DNA from: Papilionanthe hookeriana x Papilionanthe teres
Taxonomy: Eukaryota; Streptophyta; Magnoliopsida; Asparagales; Orchidaceae
Direction: 5' to 3'
Assembly: GCA_022702705.1 (NCBI GenBank)
Contig: CM040427.1
Span: forward strand, 71,787,283 to 71,851,282
Length of the DNA: 64,000 bases
Each line of letters opens with the position of its first letter. Within the stretch, counting starts at the first letter, position 1. Made by a program: the position numbers and the translations under genes. Of this stretch, positions 45,266-57,359 are shown piece after piece. The notes under the pieces were generated by a model. That model saw nothing but the letters and a program-made list of their open reading frames with translations. It searched no databases and was not told where the DNA came from.

Positions 45266-48200
45266 TATCTTTGCACCCTCTTCTTCTATTTATCTCTGGC
45301 AATTTCTTTCAAAATATTCCTCTCAATTCCTTCATGGCGAAGGCCTCTCCTCAACACAAATTTAACCATTGTCAATTGGGATTTTGCTTTAGTTGTAACA
45401 GAGTCCCATAGTCATTGTGTTAAGAGTTTGAATTCGACAAAGATTTCATTATGCGAATTGTTGAAGCTGGCTTTTGTTCTAAAAGTCACCGAAGGAGGAG
45501 AAATTATGCTACTATCAAGATCAGTTTTGGCTCGACTAGTGATTTTTTTTTCTTGAGGTAGCCTTTTTTAATTTTTACTATTTAGTTTTGACGCATGAGT
45601 AGGCAAATCCCTTCAATAATGTGGTATATTTTGTTCTTCGTTTTGCAAGAACAATGCATAATATAACATAGATTTATTTAAATTTATATTTATTATTAAA
45701 GCCCTCAAGAAGGGTATTGTGCATTTTCCTTCAAGTTGATAAAAACTCGGGCTTAGAAACTAAAAAAATAAAAAAAGAGAAGAAATTTAAGGGGCGACCA
45801 ATTAATATTAGTCAAGAGTGTAATTCTAATAAAAGTTGAATGGTGTTGAAACTAACTAAACGAGACGTCAACTTGTTTAATAAGTTGTGAGAACATCAAC
45901 TAAATTGTATTTTTATACCTCAAGAATTCTATCAACATGGTTATTCTTCTGAGATAGTTCACTAAGAGCAAGTTATGGAGTAATTTATAATTTGAATTAT
46001 TTTTTATAGTGGAACTTATATGAGTTTTATTGACTTGGTCATTTATCCTTCATTACATGTAATTTTTTAATTCTAGGGGATACCCCTTCTATCAGTGACT
46101 TAGATCAAATAACTGCATGATATACTTACGGTGAGTGTCAACTAATTTCGCTAGAAGAAAAATATGCACCGTATCAAGTGAAGAAGAACAAGAATAAGCC
46201 AGGAAGGATGAGGGGCCAAGCTTCCTTCAAGAAGTTCCAGACACTACTAAAGTTGTTGCGCCTTTGACTTCATAAGAAAATTAGCAAGAAGAAATTAGTT
46301 AAGAATGGCAATAGAGAAAAGGAGGGGAAGGCCAAGATGGATTCTTTCCATCATCCCCTTAGAAACTTAAACCAAGCTACAAAGGTGAAACAGTGAAGTC
46401 GACTATCCGATGGAGCAACAACACCCGAATAGCAACTTGTGCTAGTGTCAACCCACATTTTCCAATGAATAAGTTGACTCAATACCTTCTAATCTTGGCC
46501 CTAATATATTTTCCAATTTTCTTGAAGACTTTAAAGGCTTCAAGTATCGAGCAAAACGTCAATTTCCAAAGAGATCGATCACCTAGAATCAACATTGGCT
46601 AAGTCTCAAAATTTCAGGAAAGATCTAGCTCGATACATTTTCTTCAAAAGATAAAATAGTCAAATTAGAATAATCTTTGAGGAAATCACAAAAAAAGGCA
46701 AGACTAAGTCAACTTTGCAGTCTTCCAACGTCGCAATCATCAATGAGTTCGTTTTTCTGACAAATAAGATGGAATCATATTTTCTTGAATGTCCTAAAGA
46801 GCAATACAATAATCAATCATGTAAAGCAAGACTTGAGCATGTTTTATTACAATTGCTTGAAACCGCACAATGCAAAGAACTCAAGGAGAGCAATAGAGAT
46901 TCTTCAAAGTATGGTTCTTTCGTAATTTATGTTTTTTGTTTGAGCCCCTCTTTGGGTGAATTGTACATTATGTTTTATAAAAAAAATTAATTTGTTTAAA
47001 TAATATCTTTACATTGCATTTCCTCATATAATCTGAGTAAAAGTCGATAATAATAATAATAATCATAATCCAAATAAAATTTAACTAAATAAATCAAATA
47101 GGCTAACATATATTATGTGTACGCTAAATTATCATAATTCGTACAATTTTCAAGCAAAATAATTACCAAGGCGAAAATAGAAGAATAGAAATAACATGAG
47201 ATACCCAAGCCAAGTCATATTTAATTTTGCGCCCTTAGTATATCATAAGCTAAAATGTTAGATTAGATCATTCCCACCTTATGTTAGAGCTTTCACCTTT
47301 ATGCGGGTAACATCTCTACACTCACAACCTAGAAATAACTTCACTAACTCTCAACACAGGACTACCTATTAAAGAATAAGTTTGAGTTTCACAACTAGAC
47401 TTTTTTGTCTTATAATTACTTAAGATTTTAGCACAAAGATTAAATTTTATGATTTATTGAAAAATACAGAACAACATCAACCAATATTTCCAAATTTTTA
47501 AATGCAATGCAATTTGCAAGTGTTCATTTTTGTTCAATGTGCAAAAGGCAAAGTGAGTTGAAATTTTATAAAGTTTGGAGCGCACATGGATAGTATATCA
47601 TTAACTAAACAAAAATAATATCAATTAATAATTTCCAACAATTTGATAATAGATTAAAAATTAAGCAGATTCATTTATTTGAAAGCAGAAATAAGATAAG
47701 TATGAGAACATTCATAAGAGGTAGTGTAAAGCATCAAAAAATGTGATTATAAAATAATGAAAATCATTCTCGAGAAGAAGCTTGCGAACAAACTGGTGGA
47801 GGTAATCTTTGTGACATTCAAGGAAAATATTGGCAATCTTCTATGCCATTATTGTGATTCTTATTGAAAACAAAATATTTTGGTGGATTACAAGTATAAG
47901 GTTATGTATACAATGGAGGTCGTTAGCAGAAGCATTCCTTGACTTCAATTGCATTCACCAATTCTATATATGCTATATACAATGGAGTGTAGGTGAAAGG
48001 CCTATTTAAGATGGACAACTTATCTGGCTCAAGAATGTCAATTTTATTGTTAATGGTATTAATGTGGATGTTGATTGTTACGATGAGCTCTTGTGTTTTT
48101 TAAGTTGAAATAACCAGGATACTTATTCAGAGTTGAGGACTCTAGCAACTTCAAAATGCTTAGTTCTTCGAATAGAGATTTTGTCATTCTTATAAACTTT

Positions 48201-48840
48201 CGCATTTTTTTCTGGTATTGCGAGTTCTGATAATTCAACCAAGGCCTTTCATTGTTGCAATCCAAGTGCAAATATGAATGTTCTTTTTCTGAGACCTTAG
48301 TTAAGTGCTGCTTAGGCGACAATAGGTCATAAATCATTGACATTCATCAAATGAATAATAAAATGCCAGTGGCATTTGTTTGGTTATTGTCTAATATTCA
48401 ATGAGGCTTGCAAGTTTTTGATGGACCGTTGTGCCCTAGCAAACTATGGAAAGGAAATCACTTGAACTTGTATAAAACTCTGATACTCCCGAGATGAAGT
48501 ATGGGGAACCATTTTCAAGGGGCTTCCATAAATGTTGTGAAGAGTAGTTGACACTTAAAATCAATTATTGTAAGAAATATGTCCACTCAAATCAAGCACG
48601 AGTCCAACTTACCCTTATAAGCTTTCAAAATAGGCATTTTGAACTTTGGTGAAAGTTGAGACTCAATTATCTAATGAAAAAAGACATTTTGTTAGCTTAA
48701 CAGAAAGTTCCTTGGGATGAAGAGGAAGATCATTTTTTTTCTGGATTCTCTATTTAATATGATGATGGTTATTCAAGATAGATTCATGAAGGGAAATGAA
48801 GTCTGATGATGTGACAAATTAATGAAGTTGCATTCTCAGG
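45266..48840. other. Unrecognised sequence, possible old retroelement interior
   Basis: Broken frames, for example FDKDFIMRIVEAGF and RRRRNYATIKISFG near 45440-45540, and a Lys-rich stretch near 46160-46300. No motif I can name. 47060 has (AAT)n. No termini found. Confidence 0.3.
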
Positions 48841-48859
48841 AAAGGTGAATAAGTTCTCG

Positions 48860-49440
48860 TTTGGGGCAGCTTATAACTGCAGGCGTCGTTTTCAAAACGC
48901 CGTCATTTTGTTTGATTCGTGCGTTTGGACAGCGTTTTAAAAAACAACGTATTTAATTTTATAATAATCACGTCTACAGAATCGACCCTGCGGCCGGCGT
49001 TGGTTCGCGATTATTTTACCCCAATGCCCTTGCCCTCATCTCTCTCGCGTCGAAGCTCGCTCTCCATTCGAGAGCGGGGATCTCGAACTTTCTTATCTTC
49101 CTCTCATCTTCCTTTCTCATGAATTATAGTAGAAAACCCTTGGATCAAAGGGCTTGTTGCATATACGACTATGTTGGCGTCCAATGGCTTCAATCGGGTC
49201 CTTTGGCCTCTTTTGTGGGGAACGTTGTTAATCAGATCCAGACCATTTCTTTTGGTTCTACCTGGCCAGCCATCGAAGTGCAGGCCATGGATGAGAGTCC
49301 ACGATGTAGGCCTCTGCTCTCCTCACTGACGAGGATATTGACGAGAAGTCTTCTTCACGCCAGACCTCAACTTTCTTTAATGTCATTGCTCTTGGAAATA
49401 ATCTTTTTTGGATGATGGATATCGACCACCTGGAAAGAGA
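48860..49440 (+). other. GC-rich, CpG-containing gene-like 5' region
   Basis: Base composition changes abruptly: 48980-49100 is C- and CpG-rich (CTGCGGCCGGCGTTGG; CTCTCGCGTCGAAGC), like a plant promoter/5' UTR. ATG at 49119 opens a 98-codon frame (DYVGVQWLQSGPLASFVGNV, then STWPAIEVQAMDES). From 49330 another frame reads DEDIDEKSSSRQTSTFFNVI and NLFWMMDIDHLER to a stop at about 49450. I recognise no family. It could be the first exon of a host gene, a decayed gene, or captured DNA. Confidence 0.35.
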
Positions 49441-49449
49441 GCACGTTAT

Positions 49450-50559
49450 GTGATCTTCCGCGGGTCTCTCGTTGAATCAAGATTTTCTTTATTTACTTGC
49501 TTTATCCCTTTGGGTTTTGGATTTCATTCATTGATTCTGGTATTATTATCTATCTAGGGTGCTAGGAAGTCGGCTATTCTGAATAGCTTGATCGGGCATC
49601 TGATCCTGATAAGTTGCATCTAGTGTAGTTCTATAAAGTGTTTTGTAAATCAAACATATTGTCAAATGCCAAGATAATTAATCATAATTATCTAAAATCT
49701 TGCAGTGCCTCTTCTGAATGCAATTCCTTGTGTTTAAAAAGTAGAGTTGCATTGCAAACATTCAACATTGGGTGGAATTAAACATGACTTTAAATATGGT
49801 ATATTTATCACTTTATGATGATCACTAACTTGCTAGTTTTGGATCAGCCTACGAGTCATTTCTTATTGATGCAAGCTAAGAAGTGGTGTTTAGTTTTGTA
49901 GTTTAGTTGATATTTTTTAATACTCGTGATCGTTCTAGATTACACCTAGATTTTTTCCATATATCACCTGCACATTAATTTTGGTTGCTGCTTTACATGA
50001 ATGTCCGCTGAAACATAAGTTTAAGTTCAAAAGCCATCATGCTAGTTTTCATGTTGAAACTTTTTTTTATTGTTATGAAGTGTTTTTTTGCTTCTAAACA
50101 ATCAAATATATAGTTTTGACAGTTTTGTTGCAAAAAACACTACTGCAAAAAGACAGAATGATCATTTATCCAGAAACAGCTGCAAATCAGTTATTATCCA
50201 AACGCACAAACCAAACAGCTAGCTAGCTTATCCGAATCAGCTGCTGGTCGGCAGCTGATCTGGATCAGCTACTTATCAGTTGATTATTGATAAGTTGCAG
50301 GTGTCCCAAACAAACTCTAAGAAATTTTATTCCAAGAGCTACAAAATTCCTTACATCATTTCTATAAGATGGCTTACTATTTGATTCAATTGCTTAGAAA
50401 TGACAAAATATTCTTGCAATCATATTTTTCCTCTAAGTGATTTTATGTTTAACTTCTTGTTCTAGGCATCAATACATGCTCACCATATCTTAGAGAATAT
50501 GAAATCCAAACTTGTTCATGAGAGACACTATAACTATACTAACATGAACGGGTCAAGTT
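49450..50559. other. No confident gene; MITE-like segment at 50140-50310
   Basis: 50150-50310 has words such as AGCTGCAAATCAG, CAGCTAGCTAGCTTATCCG and CCCAAACAAACTCTAAG. These resemble the ends and interior of short non-autonomous DNA transposons, but I could not fix inverted termini or a target duplication. Confidence 0.35.
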
Positions 50560-51150
50560 AAGGAGAAAAAGATGAGAGAGAGAGAGAGAACATACAGATA
50601 AAAGTTCTAATATTTTATTAAGTTTTCATGAAGTACAAAACAAATATAACTTATTGAATCTATAAGGCTCACCCTCTAATCCCCTATTTATATATTTGGG
50701 TCAAAATAAAATACTACAAAAAAGCAACATTTTTCCAATCAGAATACAATTATATAGCAAAATTTATCAAATGTTTGTTATATAATGAATAAATTTAACT
50801 ACCCTATCACTTTCTAATTATAATGAGAACTTGTGACAATTTCAAAGTAAAGGACTAGTTTTAAGTAAAGTTGCAATCGACTTCACTTGACTGAGTTCTA
50901 ATAAAGTCTAACAAATTTATGTGGGTTGCCGAGTAGCTTTGCAGCATGGACGAATTCAAATTTGAGAGAGTAGCCCTGAGAACTTCAAGTGACCTTGGTA
51001 CTAAATACCAAGACACTTTTATTAACTCAAAGAATTCCGGTATCAAGTAACAATTTTCTCGAGTACTTAAAGAATGTGACAAATAGCATTCTCAACTTAA
51101 ATTTCACCATGTAATTCGAAAACTTGTTCCATGTGGCAAATTAATCATGT
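50560..51150 (-). repeat. LTR-like repeat copy 2
   Basis: Diverged relative of 42640-43260 in the same orientation, with a minus-strand TATA-like AATATATAAATAGGGG at about 50685-50700. The two could be the LTRs of one old element about 8 kb long or two separate solo copies. Confidence 0.45.
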
Positions 51151-52062
51151 TTAATTATTCGACTTTCTTTGAAATCGCTTCATCGTGATCACAATACATA
51201 TTTAATTCGACCTATGTGATAATAGGAAAAAAATATATCTTATTTAAAATTCTTATTTACCGGTAAAATGTCATTTGATTTGAGTAAGTTTCCTCAAATC
51301 TCTACGTTCTGCAGAAAGAAGAGACAAGGTTAAGAAGATGCATAATTACAATGAACCCTTGTTCTATCAACATACAGCCAACATCTCCTCCATGGGGGAA
51401 CCTCGACAAAGCATAAAAATAAGAAGAAGAGGAAGGCATAAGACACTAGGACATCAAACCATCTTTGATTGGCTCCATGACAATGACCAACGGAAGTACG
51501 CAACCGAACCTCACCCACGTTGTGCCACTCCTAACCTTTCTCCCATCCACCACCTTCCACTCCCTCTAATGGCGTCTCCCTCCCGCTTTGATCTTCTAGC
51601 ACTCACACTCCTCCCTCCAATCTCACTCAACAACACTCGCTCCTACTTTTTGTCTCGCTCCCTCTCATAGTAAAGTGGGGTCGGTTTAAAATAGGTGTGT
51701 GACCGTGCAAGAGAGTCAAGCCTGCTTGTGAGCCTAGTCGGCTTGACTTGAGAACAGGCTCACAATTTAAGTTTATCGTGCGAGCTTGAGCCATAAGTAT
51801 AACTTGATTGTTAATTGAGCTTGAGTTTGATTTTAGAGAGACTCGGCTCATTAGCATGTCGAGCAGCACAAAATAGAAACCCATCGCAAAAAAATGTTTA
51901 GTGATGGGCGAGCAACTATGATGTGTCTCACTTTCGTCTAAGAAATAAAAGTTTTGAATCTTTCAACTACCCTAACAAATTCCATTATAACTCACAAATA
52001 GCAAGTCTCGTTCGACTGCACTTTTCGCAATTTGTTCTCACCTCTTGGTCATGTCTCACTTA
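51151..52062. other. No confident gene
   Basis: 51690-51870 holds GCTTGAGCC, GAGCTTGAGTTTG and ACTCGGCTCATTAGCATG, words typical of degenerate AGCTCGAGC-rich MITEs. Open frames at 51338-51670 are low-complexity Ser/Pro/His text. Confidence 0.35.
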
Positions 52063-52326
52063 GGATGTATTCGACGCGGCAGTGTGGTGGCGATGCGGTG
52101 GCGCACCGTAGTTTTTCTTGTTTGGAAAAACTGTGTTTTGTCCTCGTTTTCAAAACGTTACAGCTAAAAGTTGTCTTCTCACCAGGTCTGGCTACCTGTG
52201 GTGGTTACTAGAAGTTGTGGTCTGACTTTTTCAAAAATAATATTTTTGCAATAGCCAGCACAGTTTTCTCTTCAACAACTTCACTGCTGCTTCTTCAAAC
52301 AGCTGCAGTACGCCCTAAACAGATCC
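52063..52326. mobile_element. Tourist-like MITE (copy B), complete
   Basis: 264 bp flanked by TTA on both sides (52060-52062, 52327-52329). Ends: GGATGTATTCGACGCGGCAG and, reversed, GGATCTGTTTAGGGCGTAC. The interior matches copy A at 7046-7506 in order. Non-coding. Confidence 0.85.
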
Positions 52327-52578
52327 TTAATATCTACAACTAATTTATGTAATGTGTATTGAGGTGTGTTCCTGTAGCTGCCACAGGACCACCTCCACAT
52401 TCCCACTTCCATGCATAAGATTTCAGAATCCTAACTACCTGCCGGTGGCAATATACTCTAGAATAATCTCCTACTTTTTATATATAGAGGATGCGACCCG
52501 TGTAAGCATTCCTCCAGGATATTGATATGGTATACTCATTACTTCCCTCTCATCTCTTATGTATTTGTAATTGTTTTA

Positions 52579-52590
52579 TGGTATCAGAGC
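52579..52590 (+). promoter_or_regulatory. Primer-binding site (tRNA-iMet)
   Basis: TGGTATCAGAGC, exact plant copia consensus. Not a tRNA gene. Confidence 0.9.
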
Positions 52591-52693
52591 AGGAGCTCTA
52601 ATACTGCTCGACTTGATCCTCTTCGGAACTCCACTGGCCAACCGAACGATTGACAACCTGATCTTACGTTGACCTCACCATGGATGCATAACA

Positions 52694-53316
52694 GTGAATC
52701 CCTCAGCTGAAACTACACAGACAGCCAACATTCACCTCAATCTCAAATTCATTATGAGTAGTATCAGCAAGATTGCTCATACCCAACTTGCCACTAACAA
52801 CTACCCGTTGTGGAGAGCCCAAGTGCTCAAAATCATTTCAGCAAATGAATTTCTCAACTACGTGGATGGTAGCAGTAAATGCCCACCCAAATTCCTTCTC
52901 TACGAGAAGGATTCTCCAAACCCCAATCCTCTCTACACAATGTGACTTTTGAGGATCAAAATCTGCCGACAGCTTTATACTCAATCATCTCCCCGGCTAT
53001 CCTAACTCATGTATTGCATCTACCTACAATGGCGAAAGGATGGAGTACAATCGCCAAGTGCCTACAGCCTACCAACAGGTCTTGGCTAATTCAGGTAAAA
53101 AATAAACTACATGCTCTCTCTATGAACACTTTATCCATGGCGCAACACTTTGCCAAGATCAAGACAATCTTTGATAACATATTGGCAGCCAGCGGTCAAC
53201 TTAACCATGAAGATGTCATCCTTTATACATTTAAAGGATTTTCGGTAACTTGTCAAGCCTTCAAACCAGCTATTTTCACCCAATTACATTCCATGGATCT
53301 CGATGATTTTTACTAA
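52694..53316 (+). pseudogene. copia-2 gag, N-terminal part
   Basis: Starts MNPSAETTQTANIHLNLKF. KIAHTQLATNNYPLWRAQVL is the copia gag LxxxNYxxWRxxV block. A frameshift lies at about 52940. The frame then runs SIISPAILTHVLHLPTMAKG, LHALSMNTLSMAQHFAKIK and DLDDFY to the RTE insertion point. Confidence 0.85.
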
Positions 53317-54452
53317 TTACATTTGTTGAGGGGTTTGATCGAGAAGTTTAAAGATAATAAGGAGGATCAACATTTGATTTTTATTAATTTAGAAAAAGCT
53401 TACGATAAGGTTCCAAGAGATTCTTTGGAGAGTTCTTGAGAAGAAAGGTGTTGATATGACTAATATTCAAGTCATTAAAGATATGTACACTAGAGTTGTT
53501 ACTTGTGTTCAAACTGAAGGAGGATTGATCAAATATTTTCCTATTTCTATTGGATTACATCAGGGATCGGCTTTAAGCCCATATCTTTTTGCTTTAGTTA
53601 TGGATGGCCTTACTGGACATTTACAGGAGGATGTTCATTGGTGTATGTTTTTTTATGATGATATCCTTCTCGTAGATAAGATGAGAGAAAAGCCCGGGAA
53701 AAACTTGAATTATGGAGGTCAACATTGGAGTCTACAGGCCTTCGTTTGAGTAGAACTAAAACTGAATAAATTGAATGTAATTTTAGTAGTAGTAGCTCTA
53801 GTGACAGAAGTGTAAGTTTGGGTGATCAAATTATTAAAAAGTGTGAACGATTTAGATATCTCGAGTCTATTATTCAAAGCAATGGTGATATAGACAGCAA
53901 TGTTAATAGTATAATTCAAGTTGGTTGGCTAAACTGGAGGAATGCTTCGGGCCTTTTGTGCGATAGAAAAGCACCGCTTAGACTGAAAGGAAAATTTTAT
54001 AAGATGGTGGTGAGATCTGCAATGCTTTATGACGCTGAATGTTGGCCTTTAAAAGAGAAGCATAATACTATGTTAAGTGTTGTCGAGATGAGAATGATTA
54101 GGTGGATGAGTGGCTTTACATTTAGAGACAATGCGAAATGAATATATCCGTCATAGGGTTGGTGTAGCTCCTGTGATGGACAAAATTAGAGAGAGCATCT
54201 TAGACGGTTTGGTCACATTAAACGTCGATCATCTGATGATCTGATTGGAAGAGTAGATATAGATTCCACATCTGTTAAGAAAGGCAGAGGTAGACCTAGA
54301 AAGACTTAAGCTTATTGTATAAAAAATGATTTTATTTAATTAGAACTAAATGAAAATATGATACTAAATAGGAGACAATGGAGAAAAATGATTCATATGG
54401 CCGACCCCACTTAGTGGGATTAAGGCTTTGTTGTTGTTGTTGTTGTTGTTGT
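53317..54452 (+). mobile_element. RTE-type LINE 3' part (copy e), inside copia-2 gag
   Basis: 5'-truncated in the reverse transcriptase: LIEKFKDNKEDQ-like start, LEKAYDKVPRD (53388-53420), GLHQGSALSPYLFALVMDGL. The active site reads FYDD where the family has FADD (53650-53661). The C-terminal blocks seen in copies d and f follow, then GGCCGACCCCACTTAGTGGG and (TTG)n. The target duplication seems short (TAAT at 53314-53317 and 54452-54455). Copia-2 gag resumes directly after it (MHSEEVNYAND). Confidence 0.92.
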
Positions 54453-54453
54453 A

Positions 54454-55505
54454 ATGCACAGTGAAGAAGTTAATTACGCAAATGATTCCGTCAAGGTCGA
54501 TCAAAATCCCAACCCTCAACTAGCCCTCACAACAAATTATCAACCGCTCGTGGTCGTGGAAGCTACTCTCGTGGTAATGGAAAATCCCAGAACCCTCCAA
54601 ATCAGCACACACTTGATGGCCGCTCCCAATCTAATCCCTCCTTTACATGCCAAATCTGCCATAAAATTGGTCACTCCGCTTCAACCTGTTGGCACCGACA
54701 GAACCTGGACTACACATACTCCACTCGAGCCCTTCAAGCATCTACATCTCCATGGGTCCTCGATTCAAATGCTACTACCCACCTCACATCTGACTTCAAT
54801 CATTTGCAAATGGCTACTCCTACAACGGAAGGTGAACAAGTCCTTGTAGATAATGGACAATCCGTCGTAGTCCAACATTATGACAACGACATTCTCTTGC
54901 CGCCAAAGCGCAAGTCTTTTCTTTCTCAAATTTGGCATTCACCCTTCGTATCCATTCACAAAGTAACCACCAATCTCTCTATATTTTTTAATAATGTTGG
55001 TTTCCATATCATTGATCCACAGACAAATCGGGTGATCCTTCAGGAAACATTTCGAGAGGATTGTACTCAATTTCTACCTCGGCTCCAACCTCTCGTTCAA
55101 CAGCACTACCTAAAGCTCTCCACATATCCACTCTTGTTTCCGCTCTATGGCACAAGCATCTCGGCCATCCCCATCCATGAGTCATCTGTCTCATCTCCAA
55201 GGTTAATCGTGCACTTGTAATTCCCAACATGTCTTCGTTGAGTGAGAGTTGCAACTACAACAAAAGCCACAATTTATCTTTTCCTTAAGCTTATTTGAAT
55301 TTGTATGTACCTTTCCAATTTATACACTCTGATGTATGGGGTCCCTCCCCAATTTCATCTAATCAAGGATATCATTACTATGTTGTGTTTATTGATGAAT
55401 TTTCTAGCTTTTCCTAGTTATTTTCTATGAGACACAAATCTGAAACACCTCAAAAATTTATACAATTCATCAAAATGATTCAAACACAATTTCAAACACC
55501 CACTT
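54454..55505 (+). pseudogene. copia-2 gag zinc knuckle, protease, pre-integrase and integrase start
   Basis: CQICHKIGHSASTC (54648-54689) is a complete CX2CX4HX4C knuckle. WVLDSNATTH (54753-54782) is the protease site with Asp kept but Gly changed to Asn. FLSQIWHSPFVS and IFFNNVGFHIIDPQTNRVIL (54920-55040) match the copia linker. LWHKHLGHP-like text (55143-55175, one frame off) is pre-integrase. FIHSDVWGPSPISSNQGYHY (55318-55380) begins integrase with its first Asp. Several frameshifts. Then the sequence leaves copia. Confidence 0.85.
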
Positions 55506-55588
55506 ATTACTCAGTCGCGTCTTGCTCTTACCTCTTGGTATCGCCTCATGGATACATGGCATCTTCCAGGTATATTCTAAGACCAAAC

Positions 55589-55591
<3 letters not shown>

Positions 55592-55634
<43 letters not shown>
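55592..55634. repeat. (TC)n microsatellite
   Basis: About 21 CT dinucleotides, followed by imperfect CT-rich text to 55660. Confidence 0.95.
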
Positions 55635-55639
<5 letters not shown>

Positions 55640-55699
55640 CCTCTCTCTCGCACTCTCTTGCTTGATCAAACCCTGAGTTTGTTGTTCGCTTATCATGTT

Positions 55700-57060
55700 G
55701 AACGTCAGAGCTTTGAACTTTCTTTTGTCATTCACTGATCTTGTTGAATGTCAAAACTATGAAGTTTCTTATTATGCAGATGATGAAGATGCGACACATA
55801 GAAAGTTTACTCTTAAGGTTATCTGTTTTTTTTATTATTATTTATTTAGAAATCTTAGCTTAATTACCAGTTTGCTAAATGAGAAAGCATTTATGAACAA
55901 TTTCTATTTCATTGGAGTATGGATGGAAATGAATTTAATTTTTTGCTATTAGTTTTGTGGTTGAGCAATGTTATTGCTTCATAAGATCTTAATTACATAG
56001 TCAGCATGCTGATTTTGATGTGTTGCCTAAACTTTACCATTAACCTAGAAAATTAGTATACCAAGTTTGTTTATTCATTGTATTTGGCTATGATTAACTT
56101 TTGCTTCAAAGCTACCATATAGTCTACTTTTGATGAGTGATGGAGAATAAAAATAGTTACAACTTTTTTCCCTTGTGAAAATTTATAGTTTTGCACCTTC
56201 TATTTCAACTCACCATTGCTTGATACATTTCCATTATTATGTCAACTGTCATTTCATCTCCCTGCAGAAAAGAGAAATGAAAAGTTTTTTGTAGTTTTGA
56301 TCGACTGTTCATCATGAGGTGTGTTCATGGCATCTTCCAGTGGGATTAAACTAGTATGGGTAAAAAAAATTAATTCGTGTTCCATCTCTTAACTAATCGC
56401 CATTGTTTTTTACCTCACTTCCAAATCTTATTTTACGAAGTTAAACTAATAAACATTGCCACTTGTTAATAGGTAAACTTCAAATTTATCTTTAGATATC
56501 TTGGTTGATTGCTAATTTTTTAGTTTATTAACATTTTTAGTTTATTTATGACGGTGATTTCATATTTCCACCTGCTTATTTTTCTTTCTTGTGGTCTTGT
56601 TGTATAGATTTATTGAAGTTGGAACTAACCTATGTACTTTTATGTAGGCTAACATGTAGTTAGTGCAATGTTACATCTGAGATTTTTGTTGTTTCTGGTT
56701 GGAGGAATTTATCAGCAAAATTTTCAAGGATATAATATCTTTTCAACTAATAATGTGGTAGCAATATACTTGTTGGCCTCTTTTTCGATCATATTTTGAG
56801 GCATTGATAAGTTGATATCATCTTCTTCTTTTTTTCTAATGCACATAAATTTATCATCTTATCTTTTGGTTGAACCACCAAAAAGACTTAGGACAATACA
56901 AAATTGGACAGTTTACTCGTTTAATATTAGTTAAATTTGTCTACTTTAATCAAAAATTTTTCTTTACTTTTTTTAGTTTCTTCATTTATCTTTAGAACAT
57001 CAACAATTCCAATTTTTGAAGATGTCGTTCCTGAGCTCTATAGTTTGAAGATTGAAAGTG
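55700..57060 (+). other. Exon-like sequence, gene not identified
   Basis: Two segments look coding and are bounded by splice-like signals. One, 55700-55818, reads LVECQNYEVSYYADDEDATH and RKFTLK, ending before GTTATCTG. The other, about 56998-57060, follows TTATCTTTAG and reads TSTIPIFEDVVPELYSLKIE. They share the + strand and lie 1.2 kb apart with intron-like DNA between. I recognise no protein family. The RTE at 57085 inserted just after the second segment. Could be a host gene disrupted or bracketed by the insertion. Confidence 0.35.
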
Positions 57061-57065
57061 AAGTT

Positions 57066-57084
57066 GATGTTATCTTATTATAAC
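57066..57084. other. Left 19-bp target duplication of the full-length RTE
   Basis: GATGTTATCTTATTATAAC, identical to 61997-62015. Confidence 0.97.
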
Positions 57085-57359
57085 ACTGTCATTGTCGGTT
57101 CCAAGCCCGGATATGAAAAGTAGAGGGTTGCGCTAAGTAGTCGATAGCCAGCTTAAACTTGTCGAAAAAAAATCATGACAAGAATTCTTTTGATCATTGT
57201 GTAAGTGTTAGGGAGTCCCCTAGAAGCTACGCGTTGTATGGCCTGAATACAGCGGAAAGTGTGCAAGGGCCGCTACACCGGCGCCCGGTTATAGTGTCAA
57301 ATAAGCAAGAGTTCCCACACAACGGACGGATGCGAGTAAATAAATAGTCTATGATACTA

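Larger units (their letters stand above)
52353..55505 (+). mobile_element. Second Ty1-copia element, truncated and split by an RTE
   Basis: A probable 5' LTR (about 52353-52576, TATA-like TTTTTATATATAGAGG near 52475) is followed by a consensus primer site TGGTATCAGAGC at 52579. Gag, zinc knuckle, protease, pre-integrase and the first part of integrase follow. It stops inside the integrase near 55505; no 3' LTR is seen. The RTE at 53317-54452 interrupts gag. Distinct from the copia at 28-41 kb in sequence. Confidence 0.88.

Noticed and set aside
48059..48343. 94-codon minus-strand open frame
   Set aside because: Lys/Asn/Ser-rich, unrecognised and without splice or promoter support; left within the unrecognised stretch.
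51338..51670. 110-codon + strand open frame
   Set aside because: Low-complexity His/Ser/Pro text with no family match and no supporting signals; the reverse strand is equally open.
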